64,000 nt of DNA from Marinobacter salexigens (lineage in GTDB: Bacteria > Pseudomonadota > Gammaproteobacteria > Pseudomonadales > Oleiphilaceae): contig NZ_JAHKPV010000021.1 in the NCBI RefSeq assembly GCF_018860765.1, positions 1,064,449-1,128,448 on the forward strand, in the 5' to 3' direction. The position numbers were made by a program, and so were the translations under genes. Shown here piece by piece: positions 1 to 7,582 of the stretch. Every line of letters starts with the position of its first letter. Positions within the stretch are counted from its first letter, which is position 1. The notes under the pieces are model-generated. The model saw only the letters and a program-made list of their open reading frames with translations, made no database searches and was not told the origin of the DNA.

Positions 1-63
1 CTGTTGTCCGGGTGCCGGCCGGAATGGCCACCCGAAAAGTCATATTCGATCGCGATTGTAACA

Positions 64-714
64 CTAAAAGTTCTTCGCAGGGCATGCCCCGTAAAGCCCC
101 ATGTGTTGAATCTCCGCCAGAACCGAATCGGGCGCTAGATAACGCGGCGATTGGCCAAGGCTGATACGGTCCCGAATACCGGTGGCAGAGATATCGAGCC
201 AAGGCGGGTTGAGCTCTAGAACGCGTCCCGCCGCGCAGCCGTGAAGCGCGCTAGCACTATCAACAGCGCTCTTCGCTAACAATCTAGCTGGCTCGCCTTC
301 AGGGTTGAGTATGATGCCGGGACGCTGCACCACAATGATATGGGCCAGTTCCGGAATTTGTTGCCACTCCTTCCATCGGTCAAGACCCGCAAAGGCATCG
401 GTACCCAAAACTATCGTTAGCGGCACATCTACACCTAGCTCACTGCGCAACTGGCGCAAGGTATCCGCTGTATAGGAAGCACCTCCCCGCTGCAGTTCGC
501 GATCATCAATGCGCAGCTCGGGCTCGCCGGCAATCGCCAGTTCCAGCAAACGCAGCCGCTGCTCAGCCGTTGCGCCTGTCTCGCCGCGATGGGGGGGAAT
601 GTGGCACGGCATCAGACTGACCGGTACATTTCCAAGGCACTCGCTGACTTCCAGCGCAAGACGCAGATGGCCATGATGCACTGGGTCAAAGGTACCGCCA
701 TAAACTACGTGCAT
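64..714 (-). CDS. nadD: nicotinate-nucleotide adenylyltransferase
   Basis: Transfers AMP from ATP to nicotinate mononucleotide in NAD synthesis, a cytoplasmic enzyme. The 216-residue product opens with the nucleotidyltransferase motif GGTFDPVHHGH at about residues 6-16 and carries the ISATGIRDRI motif (family ISxTxIR) near residue 180; length matches the family (about 213). I chose the ATG at 714 rather than a TTG at 723, because the protein then begins MHVVYGGTFDP like its homologues; the TTG would give a 4-base overlap with the proA stop, so it cannot be excluded. It follows proA on the same strand. In related genomes rsfS usually comes next; the 63 bases left in the window show no recognisable start of it. 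Confidence 0.95.
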   Translation of the reverse strand: MHVVYGGTFDPVHHGHLRLALEVSECLGNVPVSLMPCHIPPHRGETGATAEQRLRLLELAIAGEPELRIDDRELQRGGASYTADTLRQLRSELGVDVPLTIVLGTDAFAGLDRWKEWQQIPELAHIIVVQRPGIILNPEGEPARLLAKSAVDSASALHGCAAGRVLELNPPWLDISATGIRDRISLGQSPRYLAPDSVLAEIQHMGLYGACPAKNF

Positions 715-719
715 CAGCG

Positions 720-1976
720 TCAATTCCGGATGTGGCCGTCGCCAAACACAACGTATTTTTGCGACGTTAACCCCTCAAGCCCCACCGGTCCACGAGCGTG
801 TATTTTGTCGGTGGAGATACCAATTTCAGCACCAAGGCCATACTCGAAGCCATCAGCAAAGCGGGTAGAGGCATTCACCATTACCGAACTCGAATCCACT
901 TCGGTAATAAATCGCCGGGCACGGGTATAGTTCTCGGTGATAATGCTGTCAGTATGTTGGGAGCTGTAACGATTAATATGTCCGATAGCCCCATCCAGCC
1001 CATCCACCACACGAATAGCCAAAACCGGCGCCAAATATTCCTCACTCCAATCTGCTTCTGTAGCAGCTGTTACATCCGCAAGAATTGCTTGAGTCTGCTC
1101 GCATCCGCGCAGTTCAACGCCTTTTTTGGCAAAAGCATCACCGAGCAGTGGCAGGATATCCGCCGCAACTTCTGCGTCTACTAACAGGGTCTCCATAGTA
1201 TTACAGGTGCCGTACCGATGGGTTTTCGCATTCACCGCAACGTTTAATGCTTTTTCAGGATCGGCATGGCTGTCGATGTAAACATGGCATACGCCGTCAA
1301 GATGCTTGATAACCGGCACACGAGCATCTCGACTAATACGCTCGATCAAGCCCTTTCCACCTCTAGGCACGATGACATCCACATAGTCTGGCATGGTAAT
1401 CAATTCGCCCACCGCAGCTCGGTCGGTGGTGTTAATCACTTGTACCGCAGATTCCGGTAGCCCGACCTCTGCAAGACCTCGAGCGAGACACAAAGCAATG
1501 GCCTGATTGGAGTGAATGGACTCAGAACCACCCCGCAAAATCGTTGCATTGCCGGATTTAAGACAAAGACTGGCAGCCTCAACCGTCACATTTGGGCGAG
1601 ATTCGTAGATAATGCCAATAACACCCAAAGGCACACGCATTTTGCCCACTTGAATGCCGGAGGGACGGTAGGTCATATCCGTAATTGCGCCGATAGGGTC
1701 CGGCAAAGAGGCAACCTGGCGCAACCCCTCAATCATCGCGTCCACGCGCGCGGGCGTTAGCTCAAGCCGGTCCAGCATGGCAGCAGCCAAACCGCTTGCC
1801 TGCCCGCTGGCAAGATCGCGGGCATTTGCCTTTGCCAGTTCACCGCGTGCGGCGTCCAAGGCTTCGGCGGTCGCCAATAGCGCTCGATTTCGCACGTCTG
1901 TTGTAGAACGGGCAATGAGTGTCGCCGCTGCCCGGGCCTGCTGACCGACTTCGGCCATATAAGCTGCAATATCCAT
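720..1976 (-). CDS. proA: gamma-glutamyl phosphate reductase
   Basis: NADPH-dependent reduction of gamma-glutamyl phosphate to glutamate semialdehyde, second step of proline synthesis. The 418-residue protein is full length for ProA and belongs to the aldehyde dehydrogenase fold; the catalytic cysteine lies in the HRYGTCNTMETLL segment at about residue 258, and an ESRPNVTVEAASLCLKSGN block lies near residue 130. Downstream nadD follows with essentially no gap, so the two are probably co-transcribed. The upstream neighbour is the divergent GGDEF operon. Confidence 0.97.
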   Translation of the reverse strand: MDIAAYMAEVGQQARAAATLIARSTTDVRNRALLATAEALDAARGELAKANARDLASGQASGLAAAMLDRLELTPARVDAMIEGLRQVASLPDPIGAITDMTYRPSGIQVGKMRVPLGVIGIIYESRPNVTVEAASLCLKSGNATILRGGSESIHSNQAIALCLARGLAEVGLPESAVQVINTTDRAAVGELITMPDYVDVIVPRGGKGLIERISRDARVPVIKHLDGVCHVYIDSHADPEKALNVAVNAKTHRYGTCNTMETLLVDAEVAADILPLLGDAFAKKGVELRGCEQTQAILADVTAATEADWSEEYLAPVLAIRVVDGLDGAIGHINRYSSQHTDSIITENYTRARRFITEVDSSSVMVNASTRFADGFEYGLGAEIGISTDKIHARGPVGLEGLTSQKYVVFGDGHIRN

Positions 1977-2110
1977 CCCTTTACCTTATGTATTTTCTGC
2001 CAGAATTCAGGAATCAGGCCCTAACTTTACCTTTCCCGTTTCAAGTACGCACCCCAAACAGATATTATACTGCTGTGGTACAACGGGAACTCCGGAAAAG
2101 GACGAATACC

Positions 2111-3124
2111 ATGGCCCATACGGCCGACAAGTTTTTGCTAAACCGGTTATCACGCGCCAGCCTTGCTGTACTTGTGGGTATTGCAGCCTTGTGTGCCGTG
2201 CTAGGCGAACCCCTCACTGCGACAACCGCCGCAGTGGCGGCCGGTGTCGTTGTCAGCGGGCGTAGCTTTCACCCGGGACGAGAGCTACGCCCGTGGCCAG
2301 TGGTTCAAAAATTATTTCTCGCAACACTGATACTACTGCTGCTAACCAGCTTCTGGACCGGCCCTTGGGCGCTTAGCCACTGGCTATACGGTTTGGCACT
2401 GGTAGTGTTCGCTCTCCTACCCCGAAGCCTTGCAACTCTAATAACTGTAGTAATCGTCGTTCTTGCCATGGCAGCAGCCCATTGGGCCGAAGGTATAGCC
2501 GACCGGCACCAGATGGTCAGCGCATTGCTACTTACCATACTGCTTTCTGCTGTACTCATATTCCTGCGCGAATACAAAACCCGACAGCTTGCACCCTTAA
2601 GGCGCACAGACGAACTCACCCAAGCGGCCAGCCGGGAATACCTATCTGCCGACTTACACAAGGAAATCCAGCGAAGCGAGCGCGAGGGCACAGACATGTC
2701 CGTAATCATGATAGGCCTTGATACCCACGCCAGCGACAATGACCCGGATGAAGATATACGCTCCATTCTTCCGCGAATCGGACGCTTCCTACATTCTCAA
2801 CTTAGGGACTTCGACACATACTACCGGGCGGCAGACCTGCAGTTTCTGGTAATACTTCCCGGAATCGCAACGCAAGAAGCCATCACCAGAGCCGAAACAA
2901 TCCGCAAAGGGCTTGGCACCTTGCTCGAAACCCACGGCATGAACCTAACGGTTAGCACCGGTATCGCCGGGCTGAATATTGGTGACGACGCCGACAGCCT
3001 GCAACAAAGCGCCGCTAACGCATTGCGCCGTGCACAGCTGCAGGGCGGAAACCGAACTCAAGCCTATAGCACTTGGGCACCTGTTACGCCGCCCCAGCAA
3101 CGTATGGAGGGGCCTGCGCCATGA
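2111..3124 (+). CDS. membrane protein with degenerate GGDEF domain (first of pair)
   Basis: A 337-residue protein: five or six hydrophobic segments over residues 16-155, then a cytoplasmic GGDEF-fold domain (about 165-325, opening with TDELTQAASREYL, compare D-LT--NR). The catalytic signature is gone: residues 241-245 read ADLQF where GGDEF should be. An RxxD motif (RDFD, 232-235) sits exactly five residues upstream, the position of the c-di-GMP inhibitory site. I infer no cyclase activity and possible c-di-GMP binding. The ATG at 2111 follows AAAGGA; an open frame further upstream overlaps proA and looks unreal. The stop overlaps the next start (ATGA), implying translational coupling. Confidence 0.85.
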   Translation: MAHTADKFLLNRLSRASLAVLVGIAALCAVLGEPLTATTAAVAAGVVVSGRSFHPGRELRPWPVVQKLFLATLILLLLTSFWTGPWALSHWLYGLALVVFALLPRSLATLITVVIVVLAMAAAHWAEGIADRHQMVSALLLTILLSAVLIFLREYKTRQLAPLRRTDELTQAASREYLSADLHKEIQRSEREGTDMSVIMIGLDTHASDNDPDEDIRSILPRIGRFLHSQLRDFDTYYRAADLQFLVILPGIATQEAITRAETIRKGLGTLLETHGMNLTVSTGIAGLNIGDDADSLQQSAANALRRAQLQGGNRTQAYSTWAPVTPPQQRMEGPAP

Positions 3125-4119
3125 CAGAAACCCGCCTGAGAACCTGGACTCATAGCGCTGGCTATGGCCTTGCGACCTTGTTTATTTTTACATTGGCGCT
3201 ACAAAATCTCCGCTATGGTTTCTATGACCTTTTCTACCTTGCAGCGGGCATGGCCACGCTAACACTTGGCGGCCTTGCGTATACGTTCCTTAGCCGCAGA
3301 CACCAGCTTTCGGCGCCCGGCCACCTGATCATTCTAACTGGCCTGAACGCTGGTCTTATGGCGGCCATGCTGACCATGGACACGACAGGCATTACCCATT
3401 GGGCCATGCCGCTGTTAGTGCTTAACTTGCTTATTCTGCCTCTGCGCCACGCGCTAATGCTCTCATTGCTTCTGCTCTCCCCTATGGCAATTCTGCTCTT
3501 TGTAAAGCAGTCGCCAACAGATGCCATCACCGCTTTAAGCGGGCTATTCATCGTGCTAACCGTTGGGGCGCTCTATATATGGCAGTACGACCATATGGCG
3601 CAGTCGGCTGAAGACCTTGCCATTACCGATCCCGTTACGGGCGCCCACAACGCCCGGTTTCTTGACGAAACACTGCAAAAAGAAATTAGCCGTGCCATTA
3701 CCACGGGTCACAGCCTATCAGTCATTAACCTCACTATCGATTATGCCGACGAAGCCGCAGATCTCCATGGGGAGTCTGGCATGCAGGCGCTATTTCACGA
3801 CATGACCCAGCACCTCTTTGGACTGATTCGTGCCGGGGACACCCTTTACACCCTCAATAACTCCGAGTTTTTCCTTATCCTACCCTTCACTCCGGAGGAG
3901 GGCGTGCGGGTGATTTCAGAGCGTATCAGGCGTACCATATCCGAAAATCACTGGCCATTGATTGGCAAGGCAACTGTAAGTCTTGGTTGCACCACTAGAG
4001 GCACCAGTGACACCCGCACAGATACCCTGCGCAAGCGCGCGCATCAAGCTATGCTGGAAGCTCGCAGGCGAGGCGCGGACTCGGCCTGGTTCAGCCCAGG
4101 AGAAACTCTCCGGACATGA
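3121..4119 (+). CDS. membrane protein with degenerate GGDEF domain (second of pair)
   Basis: A 332-residue protein with the same plan as its upstream neighbour: about five or six membrane segments in residues 14-155, then a GGDEF-fold domain from about 167 (ITDPVTGAHNARFLDETL). The signature is NNSEF at 246-250 instead of GGDEF, so diguanylate cyclase activity is unlikely, while RAGD at 237-240 keeps the RxxD inhibitory-site motif at the right five-residue spacing. The start overlaps the previous stop as ATGA and its own stop overlaps the next start the same way. The two proteins differ enough in sequence that this is not a recent duplication. Whether it dimerises with its partner is inference. 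Confidence 0.85.
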   Translation: MTETRLRTWTHSAGYGLATLFIFTLALQNLRYGFYDLFYLAAGMATLTLGGLAYTFLSRRHQLSAPGHLIILTGLNAGLMAAMLTMDTTGITHWAMPLLVLNLLILPLRHALMLSLLLLSPMAILLFVKQSPTDAITALSGLFIVLTVGALYIWQYDHMAQSAEDLAITDPVTGAHNARFLDETLQKEISRAITTGHSLSVINLTIDYADEAADLHGESGMQALFHDMTQHLFGLIRAGDTLYTLNNSEFFLILPFTPEEGVRVISERIRRTISENHWPLIGKATVSLGCTTRGTSDTRTDTLRKRAHQAMLEARRRGADSAWFSPGETLRT

Positions 4120-5567
4120 GCAACGCCTGGCTTACAGAACTAACTGCATGGTTGAGTGCCCATCCCGGCTGGTTGTCTCTTGCGCTATTCAGCACCGCCT
4201 TTATAGAGTCTCTGGCAATTGCCGGCATCATCGTGCCCGGCGTTGCCCTCCTTTTCGCCATTGCTGTATTGGCCGCACAAACTGGAACGCCCTTAATGGC
4301 CGTATTGCTATGGGCGGGTATGGGAGCTATTGCTGGAGACACTCTGAGTTTTGCGATCGGCAGGCTTTTTCAAGGCAGACTAAACAGCGTGTGGCCCCTG
4401 AGCCGTTATCCCAAACTCATCGTCAAAGGCGAGCGTTTTTTTCATAGGCACGGTGGCAAGAGCATCATCATTGGCCGCTTTGTGGGGCCGGTCCGGCCAG
4501 TGATCCCCTTAATTGCTGGCGCTTTAATGATGTCCTGGCGACGCTTTCTGGCCTTTAATATCGGATCAGCCATTGCCTGGGCGCCCGCCTACATTCTGCC
4601 GGGCTTTCTGGTGGGCAGCGCACTATCGAGCAAAGTTCAGCTTCCGGCCCACGCGTATCTGGTGACGGCTGTCAGCATCGCTACTCTGGCGGCCATCTAC
4701 CTTGTTATGTTTCGTTTTCAGCTTGGCCTTGGCGATAACAGCCGCGTCTATATTTGGCTGAAACAGCGCATGGCGCAGTACGAAACCACCCATCGTTTCT
4801 GGCGCCTGTATTCCAATGAACGCCCTGCACAAGCGAGTGAATTCCCGCTTGCTTCGCTAATGCTTGCCCTTGGCACACTCGCGCTGTTTATTCTTTGGGG
4901 CCAATTAGCAACCATGACCGACGTTATCGAGCCTTTCGATCAACTAGTGATGCAGTGGTTCAGTGACTTACGCCAACCCTTGCTTGACGCACCTGCCATT
5001 GTCGCAACGCTTCTTGGCGACCCGCCCGTGTTGACAGCCGCCGCGGTGCTGGCGTGTCTCGCTCTGGCGTTCCGCGGCCATTATGCGGCCGCCATTCACA
5101 TTTTGCTGGCAGCGGTTATAACAGCGGTGCTGGTAACGATCCTAAAAGCCGCCTTTGGCATTGATCGCCCCGATCAGGTGGTCAACCCACCATCATCGGG
5201 CTCCTTTCCCAGTGGCCACACCGCAGGCATTACTGTATTCGTGACCCTGCTCGCCAGTTTTGTGGCAGCTGAAACCCACAACAGCAAACGCTGGCAAACT
5301 TACATGCTAGTCTCGCTACCCCTAATCCCCGTCGCTCTTAGCCGACTGTATCTGGGCGTGCACTGGTTTAGCGATATTGTGGGAGGGTTACTGCTGGGAC
5401 TGGCAATCACCGGCGTAACAAGAGCCAGCTTCAGCCGTTTCGACCGCGTACCCATTGCACCGGATGTTCTGACCGTTTCCGCCGCTCTAATATGGCTGGC
5501 CTTCTGTGGTGGCTACGTCTGGGTTCTGTGGCCGGAGGCCATCCAACATTACGCACTCACGTCGTAA
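4116..5567 (+). CDS. DedA family / PAP2 phosphatase fusion
   Basis: A 483-residue inner-membrane protein joining two modules. Residues 1-200 are DedA/SNARE-associated: Glu31 in FIESL, GDTLSFAIGR around 74-83 and the GRFVGPVRPVIPLIAG stretch with Arg121 and Arg127. Residues 245-445 form a PAP2 phosphatase with all three motifs: KAAFGIDRP (344-352), PSGH (365-368) and SRLYLGVHWFSD (His416, Asp420). DedA proteins are linked to recycling of undecaprenyl phosphate and other lipids, and PAP2 enzymes dephosphorylate such lipids, so a coupled job on a phosphorylated lipid carrier is plausible. The substrate is not shown by sequence. It is the last gene of the GGDEF operon, with an ATGA overlap, and ends six bases from a convergent gene. 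Confidence 0.92.
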   Translation: MSNAWLTELTAWLSAHPGWLSLALFSTAFIESLAIAGIIVPGVALLFAIAVLAAQTGTPLMAVLLWAGMGAIAGDTLSFAIGRLFQGRLNSVWPLSRYPKLIVKGERFFHRHGGKSIIIGRFVGPVRPVIPLIAGALMMSWRRFLAFNIGSAIAWAPAYILPGFLVGSALSSKVQLPAHAYLVTAVSIATLAAIYLVMFRFQLGLGDNSRVYIWLKQRMAQYETTHRFWRLYSNERPAQASEFPLASLMLALGTLALFILWGQLATMTDVIEPFDQLVMQWFSDLRQPLLDAPAIVATLLGDPPVLTAAAVLACLALAFRGHYAAAIHILLAAVITAVLVTILKAAFGIDRPDQVVNPPSSGSFPSGHTAGITVFVTLLASFVAAETHNSKRWQTYMLVSLPLIPVALSRLYLGVHWFSDIVGGLLLGLAITGVTRASFSRFDRVPIAPDVLTVSAALIWLAFCGGYVWVLWPEAIQHYALTS

Positions 5568-5573
5568 CGGCCT

Positions 5574-6152
5574 TCAACCTTCTTCGAGGGCCTCAAGCAG
5601 TTCTTGCAGGCGGCTGAGACGCGCCACTGGATCCTGCATTTCCAAAAGCTGCTGCTTCTCCAGCTTGTCCAAAGGTAATAGTTCAGTCAGTCTCCAACCA
5701 ACATCGCGGGCATCCTCGTAATCGACAGTCATGCCCAGCTCATCGATTACCGGGTGCCGAAACAGAGCGCGCACCACAGAAGGCAGCTCGTGAAACACAG
5801 CGGGGATTTCCGCCCGCTGTTCGACCGGCAAAAACTCCACCTCGCCCATATTCAACCCGTCATCCTGCTGCCAGCTTTGGGTGATATAGACCTTGGCATC
5901 GCCTTCTACCGTAATTCCCAGCAGCCCGTTATCCAGTTGCTGAAAATCTATGATGCGCACATAGGTACCCGTCTCTTGGAACGATGCCACGCGGCCTGCT
6001 TCCGAACCGTTTTGAAGCAGGGTGATCACAAATCCTTGATCCTCCTTCAGGCAGCGAGTCAGCATATCTAGGTAACGCGGTTCGAACAGCTGTAACGGCA
6101 CTCTCCCTCCCGGCAACACAACCGAGTTGAGAGGAAAAACAGGAACTTTCAT
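5574..6152 (-). CDS. LON substrate-binding domain protein
   Basis: A 192-residue protein made only of the Lon N-terminal (PUA-like) substrate-binding domain, with the typical opening VPVFPLNSVVLPGGRVPLQLFEPRYLDML. It lacks the AAA+ and Ser-Lys protease parts of Lon, so it is not a protease itself; function unknown. The length fits the stand-alone family seen widely in gammaproteobacteria. Its ATG overlaps the stop of the HDOD gene by four bases, so the two are translationally coupled. Confidence 0.88.
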   Translation of the reverse strand: MKVPVFPLNSVVLPGGRVPLQLFEPRYLDMLTRCLKEDQGFVITLLQNGSEAGRVASFQETGTYVRIIDFQQLDNGLLGITVEGDAKVYITQSWQQDDGLNMGEVEFLPVEQRAEIPAVFHELPSVVRALFRHPVIDELGMTVDYEDARDVGWRLTELLPLDKLEKQQLLEMQDPVARLSRLQELLEALEEG

Positions 6153-7405
6153 CGAATCGACAACAGCTTTTGTACTTCGTCTACACGAGCCCGCGCCTCG
6201 GTCAGCACCTCAAGGCTGCGTGATGCATTCAACTCAAGGTTTCCAAGTCTACGGTAAGCCGGTACCTCGTCGAACGAGGGCAAGCCTTCGTTCTGGCTGG
6301 AGCCAATCATGGCGTGCAGTTGCGCCACAATAACTACATCAACCAGCTGAGACTCTGCTTCCCGACTTTCGTGATTCCAGTCTTCCGCATAGCGCACAGC
6401 TTCAACAAACGGCTTCGGGAACGACCAACTTTCCAGAACGGCAGTACCTACATCAGATCGCAACTCTTTGATGGCATTTTGTAAATTAGCCTCATCAGCA
6501 AACAAATTTACGTGATGCTCTGCCTGCACCAAAACCGGAACCACGCCGATATCGTGAAGCAAGCCTGCCAGAAGTGCCTCTTCCGGGTTCAGGCGGGTTG
6601 CATGGTCTGCCAACACCCAGCAAAGCGCTGCTACCTCTCTGGAGTGCCGCCAGAGGTTTTCCATTTCTTTTTGCAAGGAGGGGTGTCGACTTTTGAACAC
6701 CTCCCGCATTGAAAATACGGTTACCAACTGGCGAGTCGTGCGCATACCAAGTCGCACAACCGTCTCACGAACATTGCGCACATCGCTGAAGCCTCGATAC
6801 AACGGACTGTTACAGGCTCGTACCAGTTTGGCCGCCATGGCAGGGTCAGCCGACACTGCACTGGCTACCTGTTCTGCGGTGGTGTCTTCTTTATCAACCA
6901 AACGCCGAACTTTCCATGCCACATCGGGAACGCTGGGTAGCTTTAGCTGGTTGGAGCGCAACTCCGCATAAAACTCCATCAAAAGGTGGTGTTCCTCGCT
7001 TTCACCTCCCGCCTGACTTTCCCCGGCGTCCATTTCTACCTGCGCAACCGGAGCGGTGCGCAGAAGCTGGTTGAGCACATCTTGTTCAACCACAAGAAAC
7101 TCGCAGGGCTTCACAGCCGTAACGTCGTACATTCTTGGCTGCAGCCTGGCGATGGGATTCAAAGCCTGTTCGGTTTCCGCCTCAATGACCGACTTGCGAC
7201 CATCCACTGATTCCAACTCGACCTTTCCGGTTACCAAAAAATAATCCAGACCGTCACGCACGCCGCGCTCTAGCACGCGCTGGCCCGGCCCATGGGTCCG
7301 GCGCTCTGCACGGCTGGCCAGCACCACCAGTTGCTCATCAGTCAGCCGGTTCAACGGTTGAAACTCTTTCAGGCGGCGTAGCGGCAGGCTTTCCTGGCTA
7401 GCCAT
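6149..7405 (-). CDS. cyclic-nucleotide-binding / HDOD domain regulator
   Basis: A 418-residue cytoplasmic protein. Residues about 15-110 look like a cNMP-binding (CRP-like) module (LTDEQLVVLASRAERRTHGPGQRVLERG, then a GKVELES strand), and residues about 160-360 form an HDOD domain (LPSVPDVAWKVRRL, AEQVASAVSADPAMAAKLVRACNSP, LLAGLLHDIGVV). HDOD proteins are signalling modules related to HD hydrolases; enzyme activity is doubtful and the ligand is unknown. I chose the ATG at 7405 because AAGGAG lies seven bases before it; an in-frame start at 7429 has no such site. It is probably the first gene of a two-gene unit with the LON protein. Confidence 0.88.
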   Translation of the reverse strand: MASQESLPLRRLKEFQPLNRLTDEQLVVLASRAERRTHGPGQRVLERGVRDGLDYFLVTGKVELESVDGRKSVIEAETEQALNPIARLQPRMYDVTAVKPCEFLVVEQDVLNQLLRTAPVAQVEMDAGESQAGGESEEHHLLMEFYAELRSNQLKLPSVPDVAWKVRRLVDKEDTTAEQVASAVSADPAMAAKLVRACNSPLYRGFSDVRNVRETVVRLGMRTTRQLVTVFSMREVFKSRHPSLQKEMENLWRHSREVAALCWVLADHATRLNPEEALLAGLLHDIGVVPVLVQAEHHVNLFADEANLQNAIKELRSDVGTAVLESWSFPKPFVEAVRYAEDWNHESREAESQLVDVVIVAQLHAMIGSSQNEGLPSFDEVPAYRRLGNLELNASRSLEVLTEARARVDEVQKLLSIR

Positions 7406-7582
7406 AGGCAAACTCCTTAATTGTGTCACTGCGAGGCATTGATTTATCGCATCTGTTAACTATTGTAACCACGGCACAGCAAAACAGCCATGCGCTTGAT
7501 GTCTAATCTGGTAGACTTTGTCCCTTCATTAGCAATCACTAAGCACCCTTACCCAGTACCTTTACAGAGAGACCAGAACACC

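Noticed and set aside
1..63. Possible start of rsfS downstream of nadD
   Set aside because: An ATG frame exists on the minus strand, but its translation does not resemble RsfS; left as non-coding.
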